Source: Hydrangea macrophylla
Taxonomy: Eukaryota > Streptophyta > Magnoliopsida > Cornales > Hydrangeaceae
Length of the DNA: 64,000 nt
Assembly: GCA_033977485.1 (NCBI GenBank)
Contig: CM066998.1
Coordinates: 27,777,501 to 27,841,500 of the forward strand
Reading direction: 5' to 3'
Shown one piece after another: positions 11,344-21,088 of the stretch. The position numbers were made by a program, and so were the translations under genes. Under the pieces are notes generated by a model, which saw only the letters and a program-made list of their open reading frames with translations, did not search any database and was not told the origin of the DNA. Positions within the stretch are counted from its first letter, which is position 1. Every line of letters starts with the position of its first letter.

Positions 11344-11610
11344 TGTACCGGTTTTGGCTAAAATTCCCCCTTTTGGATTTTTCTTTTTTTCAAAGCAAAA
11401 TGATTCTTGAGGATATTTTCCGAAAATCGTGTTTTATACCTGAATTCTCCTAAATACCTGGTATTTTCTCTTTTCTGTGAAATTTTACCGCGTTTTAGAG
11501 AACTTTTTGAAGAGCTTGGAATGTTTCGAATCTTCCGGACCTTGTTATCATCGGATACGGAGGCGACACTCTCCTGAATTCGACGGTTGGTCAAAATTGG
11601 GGTGTCTACA

Positions 11611-11957
11611 CTGTCACAAATAAAGGATCCCGCTGCATTCCGAGATGTGTGGAGAAGAGTAGCTAAATCCTGGACATACCCGGCCTGAACTGAAGGAACC
11701 GTTAATTCAGCAGAAGGATCGGTGTGAAGAATGGCGCTGAATTCCTCAAACAAGGGGCAAATCTCTTGAGAGCCAAAACGAAAGTCGTTGAACGAAGGAT
11801 CCTAACATTGGACGACGGCTCGAAGTAGGTCCTCATTCAAATTCATCCGTCAGAAAGAGAAAAGATCATTCAGCCTGAAGCACTCAAAGTTGAGCCTATC
11901 AACGCCGAAAAAGGTATCCATCCATGGAAAAAGGATTTAGGAGCTGATGGGGGCCAT
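11611..11957 (-). pseudogene. DUF7745-like antisense gene of element B, N-terminal part, cut by element A
   Basis: One minus-strand frame runs from ATG at 11957 to the LTR of A. It has three in-frame stops: codon 7 (TAA), one TGA, and a TAG where the family has tryptophan (Q-C-W-D-P). The sequence around DPSFNDFRFGSQEICP and LFEEFSAILH matches the pattern I know for the N-terminal part of plant DUF7745 proteins (WDP..RCF.FG..E..PT.EEY..LL). The rest of the gene would be on the far side of element A. Function is unknown. It is the same kind of gene as the ORF at 2-388, in a different element. Confidence 0.6.
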
Positions 11958-12054
11958 TTTGGAAGAAAGTAAAGAAGAAAAGAGAAGTGTTTTGCGGAGC
12001 CTTGAGAAAGAAGGGGTATGAATAGGGGAATAAAGCTGCCTACCTACCCACGGT

Positions 12055-12180
12055 ACTCGATAAAGTGCAACGGCACTCAATGAAATGCCGCACGGCAGTC
12101 CGTGAATGCCGTTGCGGCATCCACTGACTGCCGTCGCGGCACTCACTGAGTGCCGCAGAGACCTAATCGAGTGCCGTTCT
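12055..12180. repeat. GC-rich hairpin cluster upstream of the DUF7745-like gene
   Basis: There are five units of the cggcaNtc ... tgccg type, for example 12142-12160. The cluster ends about 100 bp upstream of the ATG at 11957. It is the same family as the clusters in LTRs A and B. Confidence 0.65.
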
Positions 12181-12191
12181 GGGTTTGTCAT

Positions 12192-12557
12192 TGGCCAGGG
12201 TCTGTTTGTAACACGTTTAGCCTACCTGCAAACAGAAAACTAGATAGAAAACAATAAAACATGCGCATCATGCAGCACGTGCCACAAAGATCAATACATT
12301 CATTCATTCATTCATTCACTTTCATTTCGCAATAAGAAAAAGAGAAATCAAAGCATTCAAAATTAAAATAAGGACGGGATCAAGCCATATTCCCACATAC
12401 GGCAAAAGAAGGACCAAGCTATGGTCACACATACGGTGAATAAACAGAACGAAAAAGATACCCAAGTACCTACCCTACCGGTTATCCTAAGCAGCCATCA
12501 AAATAAAGTGTATGTATATACAATCATCCGAATAAAAGTGTAAATCCTCCCAAAACA
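12192..12557. other. Spacer between the two antisense genes of element B
   Basis: No coding signal. It has an (attc)n microsatellite at about 12297-12318 and is otherwise A-rich. Confidence 0.4.
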
Positions 12558-15423
12558 CTAAAAAAAAAAATTTAAAATAAAAAAAGAAGAAAAAGTAGGA
12601 TCAGCCTCGGCCCGGCTGCGAGTCTGGCGGGTCGTACGCCTGAGGGGCTCCTCCTCCGACTCTGTCCCGCTACCTCCACCGCTTCTTCCACGTCCGCCGC
12701 CTCTGCCTCTGCCGCTACTGGTGCCCTCACCGCCGCCTCCGCCACGTCCAGCGCCGCTACCACCACCTCGCCCCACGCCTCGTCAAACACCGCCATCCCC
12801 AGGAATGTCGCTGAGGGGAATGCCGAACTGCTGAAGCCGCTGCTAGAGCTGCCCTACCTGCTGGGATAGGACTCTGATCTCCTCCGTCTGAAATAAGAGA
12901 GGATAAGTCCAGAAAGTGTTGAAATGAAGGATGAAATACTTAGAATAAAAGGAATAAAAAAATCATTCCTGGGCCCTCAACTGAGCCGCGGCAGTCGCCC
13001 GAGCTCCCTCAGCCTAAAAATAAGAACCAAAAAGATTAGCAAAAGGTGAGGCAATCAAAGTTGAAGTGAAAGAAAGGGCTAAGTTTCTTACCATCCACTC
13101 TCGCCCGAGAACCCACTGCCGCACGCTGTGGGCATACTTCAAGCCCTCCTCCGCATAAGCACGCGGGACGACGTCATAGTGAAGGGGAATAGTAGGGGCA
13201 TCCTGTGAAAGCCGAGGGATCGTCGTCAAGAAGGGCTCGCAAAAAGAGACGGTCGACATGGTCCAATCCCACTCGGGCAAGGCAGGAGGACGAGCCGCGG
13301 CAGGAACAGGCTGCAAACCAAAAATAACAAAACATAAATAAAAACGAAAGGAAATTCATAAAAAAATAGTAATAAAGGAATCATTTGCTCACCCGAGTCA
13401 CTTCCATCAGAGGGAAGTTCGGCATCAGCTTAGCGGCGCGGAACGCTGGGTATCCGGTGGGGGAATCCACAAAGTCATGAATACCCAAGCCCATCAGAGC
13501 AACCGTCAGCTCGCTACCATGGAGTGTGTCTGTGGCTCTCATAGAGTGAGGAGGAGGGAATGGCACAAAGAATCCAGGGGCCGCCAGTGACTGCCTAGTC
13601 ACCCTCTCTCCTAAGTACCACGCCTGGCCCTCTGGCCCATCAAGGAGTCGCCTCCTCGGGTCATATTCAGCCGACTCTCGGATCTCTGCACGAGCCTCAG
13701 GAAGCACCCTAAGCCAGGGCTACCAATGAACGTGCTGCTCCCTCAAGTTCGTCAGGAAGTTCCTGAACGAAACGAAGTCGTGGGCACCAGTCTTCCGCCC
13801 GACCCTATCCTTCGCCTATTTCAGCCCCTGGGGCATGATAACGGTGTCAGCATCACGTGTCTCAGGGAACATCATGCGAAGATACTCGTGGGACCAAATC
13901 TGTAATGCAAAAAGAAGAAAAGGGGTTAGTCTCACAATTTAAATAAGTTTATGAAAATGAAATAAGTAATGGAATATCGAAAAGGTATACCTCTCACGCT
14001 CTCCAATAGCCATGATGGATGCCGGCCTGTCCCGGGAAATATCACCCATATGCCTGTACAAGATGGCTAATCCTGCACTAGCCCAGTCATACTCCTCGAC
14101 CCGGTCCAGGTGCTCCAGGGACGCCACCAAGGAAACGTCGACCCGATCACCCTTGGTGCTCAGTAGAGAGCACCCCAGCATAAACATGAAAAAGCCCCGG
14201 GCCATCTGCTCGTCGGTAAAACCCGAATGGCCCCTAAATGTATCCATAAACCATCGGGCTGTGACGAAAGACTCCTCCGGGACCACTCCCAACAATGGCT
14301 CCACCTGATCCAACTCCTGATCCGTCAGATACCGTAAGCACTCTCCACCGAAGGCAACCCCCGTGATCATCGAGAAGTCCAGAGGAGTCATCGTCATCTC
14401 CCCGAAGTCGAAATGGAAAGTGCTGGTGGTGTCCCACCACTGCTTCGACAATACATGAATCTGCCGCAAGTCATTGGAGCTTTTCGTCAAGAGTTTGACG
14501 AAGTCTCCAAACCCGGCAGCATCAACCAAGGCCCTCACCGTCTCACTGAGCTGTGTGTACCACTCATACCCCTGGGCGAGGCTGCCATGCCCCTTCAGCA
14601 CCTTGGGCTGCAGCTGCAAGAAAGAATCACAAGTTTTTTAAATTAGTAATTGGATAAAAATAAAAGTAAAAAATATATAAATAAGTGAAACAGATGGTAA
14701 GTAAAGAAACAAAGAAAAACGTCATGAAAAAGAGAGAGAAAAGGAAAGAAATAGAAAAAATCTAGAAATACTCGCAGAAATTTCACAAGCATGGCACTCA
14801 TTTGAGTTCAGTTCAGCAAATGTTCACAAGATAATAAGAAGAAATAAGGGAAAGCACTCAATGTTCTAGCAAGGTTTCGAAGAAAGGGGAAAGAAAAGAA
14901 TAGTTTGTTCACATTTTTTGAAATACATGCATACGAAGGTGCAAAAGAAATTTGAGTCCAAAAGCACAGTTTTAAAGAGAAGTTCGTGAGAATAATAAAA
15001 GGCGTAATTTGATTCACAAGCAGTCAAGAATCAGTATTGAATAATGAAAGGCATTTGGAACGCTCAAGAAAATTCATGAGTTCAGTAAACACGAGTGAGA
15101 ATAATAAATTGTGATTCATCGAGCATAATGTTCATAAAGTTCATGAGAAGTAAAATGAAATGCGAGATCTTGAATAAAGTACGCGTGAAAATGCTGCAAG
15201 CATGGCATTTACATTTTGAAATGAGACATTCAAAGTCATGATTCACAATACGTTCCATTAAGTTCTAAAAGGAGAAAATCAAAAAGAAAAAGGGAGTGTT
15301 TACCTCGCGCTTGAATGCGCGGACAGATAAATGCTCATCCGGGTCCAGGAGCAGGAGTGTGGCGTCCGGATGGTGGGTGGCCGTATACTTGGCCTTCTTC
15401 TTTCTCCCAGAACCGCTCGCCAT
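12558..15423 (-). pseudogene. Plant-mobile-domain-like antisense gene of element B with six coding exons
   Basis: The start ATG is at 15423. Exons by splice signals are 15304-15423, 13991-14613, 13393-13899, 13092-13310, 12969-13013 and about 12558-12887. A 5'-UTR intron lies at 15427-15527. Exons 1, 3, 4 and 5 are multiples of three. The product would be about 610 residues: a basic N-terminus (GRKKKAKY), a long plant-mobile-domain-like body (DFSMITGVAFGGE; WFMDTFRGHSGFTDEQMARG), a short coiled-coil-like stretch and a Gly/Arg-rich tail. Damage: exon 2 is one nucleotide out of phase, there are in-frame TAGs in exons 3 and 6 and a TGA in exon 6, and the donor after exon 5 is GA instead of GT. 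It lies antisense to B. Biochemical role unknown. A captured host gene is an alternative, but the same first exon in element C argues it belongs to the element family. Confidence 0.6.
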
Positions 15424-15649
15424 AATCTGTCAAGGAAAAGAGAGAATTCGCACGTTAGATTCACAAAAATTTCAGAAAAACGAAGAAGTAAAAGAGATTA
15501 ATCAAGTTTTGATCAAGTAGAACTAACCTGAAGGCCCCGGTAGATCGATCCAACCAAGAAAAGAAAAAGAGAAAATTTTCTCCAGAGAGGAATCGAGAGA
15601 GAGAAGATTGAGAGAATGAGAAAAATGAATTAAAACTGCCGGTTTTAGC

Positions 15650-15770
15650 CACTGCCGCTCAAATGCGGCACTCTCCAAGTGCGCGGCAATTGATGGACTG
15701 CCGGACGGCACTCCGTGAGTGCCGCATGGCAGTCACGGACTGCCGCAAAAATCCGCGTGTGCCGCGGCTA
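15650..15770. repeat. GC-rich hairpin cluster upstream of the plant-mobile-domain-like gene
   Basis: Units such as cggcactccgtgagtgccg (15706-15724) and cggcagtccatcaattgccg-type variants on the minus strand. The cluster is about 230 bp upstream of the ATG and about 120 bp upstream of the 5'-UTR intron. Confidence 0.65.
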
Positions 15771-15904
15771 AGTCGGTTCAAAGATCCTTTAGTTCCCCCC
15801 AAAAATTCAAATCAAGTCCCAAAAATTGAATTTGAGCCCCCCAAAATTTGCCCTCATTACACTTTTAGCCCTCGGGGTTGTTTTTAGGTTTAAGTTGGCT
15901 ACAA

Positions 15905-16364
15905 ATTTCAGAATTTAGGAGTATATATGAGCCCGTGGGCCCCCGATTTTTGAAAATTAAAAATATCTGAGCTCGTGGGCTCCTAATTTTGAAATTGAAA
16001 AGATTTGAGCCCGTGGGCTTCTAATTTTTGAAAAGATTAGAGCCCGTGGGCCCCCGATTTTTGAAAATTGAAAAAAGGATTTGAGCCCGGGGGCTCCCGA
16101 TTTTGAAAATTGAAAAGATTTGAGCCCGTTGGCTCCCGATTTTTGAAAATTAAAAAAAAGATTTGAGCCCGGGGGCTCCCGATTTTGAAAATTGAAAAGA
16201 TTTGAGCCCGTTGGCTCCCGATTTTTGAAAATTGAAAAGATTTGAGCCCATGGGCTCCTGATTTTGAAAATTGAAAAGATTTGAGCCCGTTGGCTCCCGA
16301 TTTGTGAAAATTGAAAAGATTTGAGCCCGTGGGCTCCCAATTCTTGAAAATTGAAAAAGATTTT
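15905..16364. repeat. Tandem array of about eleven ~40-bp units in element B
   Basis: Each unit has the near-palindrome agcccgtgggct followed by cccgatttttgaaaattgaaaagatttg, with length varying from about 38 to 46 bp because of A-run changes. It lies between the antisense gene and the 3' LTR, where tandem arrays are known in Tat elements. Confidence 0.8.
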
Positions 16365-16661
16365 AGGAATATAACAGATTTATGTTCTTGGTTCTCGCAA
16401 CAGATTTGCGTTTACCCTCGTCTTGGGAATATAACAGATTTATATTCTTGGTTCTCGTAACAGATTTGCGTTTACCCTCGTCTTGGGAATATAACAGATT
16501 TACATTCTCGGTTCTCGTAACAGATTTGCGTTTACCCTCGTTTTGGGAATATAACAGATTTATATTCTCGGATCTCGCAACGGATTTGCGTTAACACTTG
16601 TTTTGGGAAATATAACGGATTTATATTCTCTGTTCTCGTAACAGATTTGCGTTAACCCTCG
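16365..16661. repeat. Tandem array of five 60-bp units in element B
   Basis: The period is exactly 60 bp for the first four junctions; each unit starts near gggaatataacagattta and contains tcgtaacagatttgcgtt. The array directly follows the ~40-bp array. Confidence 0.85.
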
Positions 16662-17109
16662 AAAATCATTTCAAAAGCATCTTCATGATCCCCGTAACTG
16701 ATTTTGCATCGGTCAAGAATTAGGTAATCTTCCCTGACTAACACGTCACGTAAAATGCGTCGTACGTGGGGAAGACATGATGAGCATGGCGCTTGTATGA
16801 CCAGGTCAATTCAGAAAATACCATTGCATAGCACTTGCATCATGATAAGATAGGTGCATTCATCCGTATGGTTACTTGTGCTTGTGTGTGTGGTTCCTGC
16901 CCGAACTACGCTTTGGTCTGATTCCTGTTGGGACACGTAGGCAGCTCACCGTTGAGCACGACCAACATGAACCGTTTGTGAAGCCGTTTTTGCAACGCGT
17001 TTTATTTTACCTGAATTCGACAGTCTGGTCAAAGGCTTGTCTTCACACAGGCTTTGACATTCACTTATGGGACGCGTTGCCCCACAAGTTCTGTCAAATA
17101 GGGGCAAAC
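16662..17109 (+). other. Element B 3' region and polypurine tract
   Basis: There is no gene. The segment from about 16840 is clearly homologous to 27250-27535 of element C (both contain gcagctcaccgttgagcac and a long stretch ending at the LTR). The last bases, aaataggggcaaac at about 17096-17109, are the candidate polypurine tract just before the LTR. Confidence 0.6.
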
Positions 17110-17384
17110 TATAGACACCCCAATTTTGACCGACCGTCGAATTTAGGAGAGCGTCACCTCCACGTCCAATGATGATAAGGACCGAAAAGATTTGAAGTAT
17201 TCCAAACTCTTCAGAAAGTTCTCCAAACGCGATAATATTTCACAGAAAGAAGAAAATACCAAGTATTTAGGAGAATTCAGGTATAAAACACCATTTTCGG
17301 AAAAGATCTTCAAAAATAAGTTTCTTTAAGGAAAAAAGAAGAAGAAAAAGACCTAAAAATGGAAGTTCAACAGAAAACGGCGCA

Positions 17385-17705
17385 CGGTAGTATGCCGCGG
17401 CACTCAGTGAATGCCGTGCGGCACTTAGTGAGTGCCGAACGGCGTTCAGTGAGTGTCGGCCCGGCATTTACTGAGTGCCGCTGACATTTTCTGACTACCG
17501 TTTGCTTTTAAAGTCCGTATTTTGTGGTACAATACGTATGTGTATGCGGATAAAAACAAAAAAACTGATAAAGTAAGGTTGACAAAAATACGGCAATCAG
17601 TAATTTGGCACGGCACTCACTGAGAGCTGCGCGACAGTCACGGAATGCCGCAACGGCAGTCGCGGAGTGCCGCGGCGGCAGCCACGGACTGCCGCGAATA
17701 ACTTT
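17385..17705. repeat. GC-rich hairpin cluster in U3 of LTR B
   Basis: Two sub-clusters (about 17385-17495 and 17585-17705) of cggcaNtc ... gaNtgccg units, upstream of the TATA box at 17825. It mirrors LTR A. Confidence 0.7.
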
Positions 17706-17824
17706 TGAATGCCGCCCTGGGCAGCAGTCTGTCTAATTTCAGGAAGTACGTATTATACCACCAAATAAGACATTTACACCTGTCGTTTACTCCGAATTCA
17801 CTGAAAATACTTGGTAATTTTGCC

Positions 17825-17832
17825 TATAAAAG
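17825..17832 (+). promoter_or_regulatory. TATA box in LTR B
   Basis: TATAAAAG in the context tgcctataaaagaggg. A matching site exists in LTR A. Confidence 0.65.
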
Positions 17833-20075
17833 AGGGAGGATCTTCCTTGAGGAAAGGGAGAGACATACAACACAATACATGAGAGATAACCACCACTATA
17901 CTAACACATATTTGAAAGAAAAGAGTGAGTTTGGGAGAACTTGAAGAAGAGTTTCGAAGATCTTCAAAGGAGAGAAACTTTGAGGATAATTTGGAGGTGA
18001 TCCTCTAACCATAAGTTGTCTATTTCCATTCTTCCTTTTCTTAAATCTTTAATCCTCAAACCTTTTTATTTTTTCTTTGCTCCATTTCTTTTGTTGATCA
18101 TACTTCCTTCTTGAGACTCTTAGAGATTCTCAATATCTCTCTTGAAATCTCTTGAACATGATGTTTTGAATCCCATGTAAGCTTGTGCTTCACATGGGAA
18201 TCAAAGTTTGATCATCACTCCATTTCATAAGCAAATAGATGGATCTAAGTCCACACTCATGACTTAGATCCTCTAAACTTTATGTTTCATGGAATCCTTT
18301 CTATATTCCTTTGAGACTCATGAGTATAGTCATGTCTTCATCTCCAATGACCATCAAATGGAAGGAGAAAGTGGTCTTGAGTCTAAGCCCATCCCCATGG
18401 TTTAGATTCCTTATCTTGAGATTTCATGAAGTCCATCCATACTTCACTTGAAATCTATAAGCATAAAGGTCTTTAGTCTCCAATGACCATCAAATGGTAG
18501 GAGAAGATGGCTTAGTTTAAGTCCAACTTCATGGTTCAATAGTTGGAATTAGCAAATAAGAGTTGAACTTGACAAATGAAAACAGTGAGTTCACAAACTG
18601 TTTTTGATCAAAGATTTTTAGTTCGAAATCTAACCGTCGAAATCAAGTGAAACCAACAAGAAAGTGTCAACAACACAATATTCTACCACTGCATTTTTTG
18701 TTTTAAGGTGGTTTCATGTCTAAAGTGGTTTGGTTGTGAGTTTTGTAAGGACACTACAATTTGTCCAGAGTTTCAGCATAATAACACTCTTTTGAAATAA
18801 GTAAACCAATGATTTAATAAAGTGTTTGTGACCCAAAATAATTTTTTTGTAAGTAGATTAATGTGTTAGGAAGTCACCCTAAAAAGAACAAAGCATTTTT
18901 GATTTGTTTGCTATTTTTAGAAAATCGTGCAAGAACTATGGACAGAAGGTTGTAAAATGCTGAGTGATGTCTGGTTTTTGTCCAATTCCCGGAGATCCAA
19001 CCGTTGAAACTTTGATTTCTTTTTTGGGTTAACAACTAGACACACAGAGGCATCTTGTGTCCAAACGTCATCAAGATCAAACCACGGGAACAAATCTTTT
19101 TCATTTTTTAAAGTTATGATCTGCTCTCTGTAATTCATAAAAAACTGCTACTGTTTTTGTCTAATTTTGTTTATTTCAACTCAAATGGCCCCTAATGTCT
19201 TGAGACCCAAATCATACTTTGAATAATGGTATTTTAGCTTAAATCCAAAGGCTAAGTGACCCAAATTAGTGAATAAATCCATGTCTTATTCTTGTTCACA
19301 TTCATTCATTGATGTACATTTAATGCTCATGATTAGAACTAGCTATTGAATAAAGTTGGATTTCATGCTTGATAGGCTTAAGCTAGAAATTTAGGATTGT
19401 TATTTCTAATTTCACATCTTGTATATCATATGGACTAAAATTTTGTTTTGTAGCGCTATTAAGGTATGATCTCTAGGACCCTCTTTAATTTATTTAAATT
19501 TCTTTATTTTATTGATTTTTCAACCTCATGCGCGACATATTAGAATTAGGATCTTGCCTTATATGTATATGTGATTAGAGACTCTTTTTTAGGATTTTCT
19601 TTTGTTTGTATGCATTGCACGTTTAATATCGCTGCTGGATCCCGGGTAAGTTCTCTTGTTCCCTAGTGCATATCATGTTGCTTGCTACTTGAAATATGTG
19701 ATTTTTGAATGATATTTTATCAATTGCAATTTTACACCCCCTTTGGACATGCTTTTTTTGTAACGTATATCTATACATATATTAGTTGAGGGCATGCTTA
19801 AATTAATAATTCGATTAGAAAGATATTGAGTAGAGGCCTATCGCAAGATAGGATGAGAGAGGGTGTTTTAGTCCGACGGGCTCCTTCCTCTCTCATTCCA
19901 TAATCCCCGGACCTAGTTAATCTCTGGTTTCTAAAAGATCAGTTTGCTTTTAAAATGGTTTCTTAATTTTTCCTTTTAAAAATTAAGTGGCGACTCATTT
20001 GTTTTGAATTTGAAATTTAAAAGAACTTTAAAAGAAAATCTGTGGGTAGAAAGAAAGAAAAATGCGATATCCACA

Positions 20076-21088
20076 ACCACATATTCTCATGTTCATCATT
20101 CGATAACAAATCACGTTACATAACAAGAAATATCAAATCAAGATTGCAAAAATCGTAGGTGACATTGTTTATTTAAGCACAAGAATCGAAAATTTTTAAA
20201 AATTAGTGCATAATAATGTGCATGTGTGTGCTTACCCCCAAACCTAAACCTTTCATTGTCCCCAATGAAACAATAAAATGAAAGAAGGGATAGTACGTAA
20301 GGAAGGAACGATAGTACCTCGATCTCGGCAAACACAAACCAGGTGAACGTACAATAATATGGAATCAAAGTTCAATTACTCCAAATGGAGCACTATTTCA
20401 CCTGTTAATACTTAACAAAAGAAAATAAACAAACAAATAACTAATAAAAGCTAATATATAAGTTTTTTTGTTTTTTTAATATTAGAAACCAAACTATAAG
20501 TAAAAGAACGTAATAAAAAGAAAACAATAGAAACAAAACTATCTAAACAAAAACAAACTTAAATGAAAAGAACTAAAAAGAACAAATAGAAAAGAAAATA
20601 ACTAACCAGGTGTGGGAAACAGAAGGTAAAAGAACAACAAGAAAAAGTGGAAAAACCCCACCTCGCGCGAGCGAATCCCTCCGCGAGATGGACCTGAGGC
20701 TTTTTTTTATTATTTTTAGAAAAGTTTCTAAGCCACAAGATTGCACGAGCGGCCCGTGCGAGCAGACCCCTCACGCGCGCGAATTCAAGCGCGAGTAGAT
20801 ACTGAGGCTAAATATAAAAAAAAAACTTGAAAAATTTTGTCTATGGGGGAATCTCGCGCGAGCGGGTCGCGCGCGCGACTTTGGTCTTTTCCTCTTTTTC
20901 AGTATAAAAATGTATATAAGTTTAAAATAAATTATTCCCGACCCCCAAACCTGTTCAGAAAACTCAAAAAGGACTCAAAATAGACCAAAAACAATAAAAA
21001 ATAAGAGAAACGGACGAAACAAAGCTTGGGTTACCTCCCAAGAAGCACTAATTTTTACGTCTTCAGCTAGACCGTTCTAGCTCAAGAT
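20076..21088 (-). other. Element D 3' non-coding region with CpG-rich blocks and an internal purine tract
   Basis: No gene. CpG-rich clusters with ctcgcgcgagcg occur at about 20664-20690, 20745-20800 and 20850-20880. A purine tract (minus-strand ggtttaggtttgggggt, 20234-20250) is shared with element E at about 48178-48195. A conserved block with gggttacctcccaagaagc lies at about 21028-21050. Confidence 0.5.

Larger units (their letters stand above)
1..11610 (-). mobile_element. Element A: Tat-lineage Ty3/gypsy LTR retrotransposon (3' LTR outside window)
   Basis: Reading the minus strand, the order is 5' LTR (11610-8833), primer binding site (8829-8780), leader, gag, protease, G-patch, reverse transcriptase, RNase H, archaeal-type RNase H, integrase (ending 1042), then an opposite-strand extra ORF at 2-388. 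The pol order with a second RNase H after RT-RH, and an antisense ORF between pol and the 3' LTR, is the known Tat arrangement. All coding blocks from 7671 to 1042 are in one frame with three stops, so this copy is young. It lies inside a DUF7745-like gene of element B: the first base of B after the LTR is 11611. The 3' LTR and the second target-site copy are not in the window. Confidence 0.85.
8833..11610 (-). repeat. 5' LTR of element A
   Basis: On the minus strand it begins TGTAGACACC at 11610 and ends GATATCCACA at 8833, 2778 bp. It is the reverse complement counterpart of the LTR of element B (17110-20075): both ends, the TATA context, the GC hairpin clusters and long internal stretches match by eye. 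The second LTR of A is outside the window, so age cannot be estimated from LTR divergence. Confidence 0.85.
11611..20075 (+). mobile_element. Element B: Tat-lineage LTR retrotransposon, 3' part
   Basis: Plus-strand element. Seen here are two opposite-strand extra genes (11611-11957 and 12558-15423), two tandem repeat arrays, a polypurine-like tract and the 3' LTR (17110-20075). Its 5' LTR, gag and pol must lie to the left of the window, beyond element A, which is inserted at 11610/11611. B itself is inserted in element D: D sequence starts immediately at 20076. Confidence 0.8.
17110..20075 (+). repeat. 3' LTR of element B
   Basis: It starts TATAGACACC (the usual TG has become TA) and ends GATATCCACA, 2966 bp. 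It is homologous in inverse orientation to LTR A (8833-11610), and its first ~320 bp are homologous to 27536-27860. The bases after the end (accac) should be the target duplication, with the partner outside the window. Confidence 0.85.

Noticed and set aside
12572..12796. Ala/Glu-rich ORF in a second frame of the last exon
   Set aside because: The frame giving the Gly/Arg-rich tail continues from exon 6 splice phase; the other frame is a GC-rich shadow.
15957..16340. A 127-residue repeat protein on the minus strand
   Set aside because: The frame is open because tandem repeat units lack stops in that frame; there is no start context or homologue.
16382..16594. A 70-residue repetitive ORF
   Set aside because: The 60-bp period is a multiple of three, so a repeat free of stops gives a false frame.
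16365..16661. CRISPR-like regular repeats
   Set aside because: Units are contiguous 60-bp tandem copies without unique spacers, in a eukaryotic retroelement.
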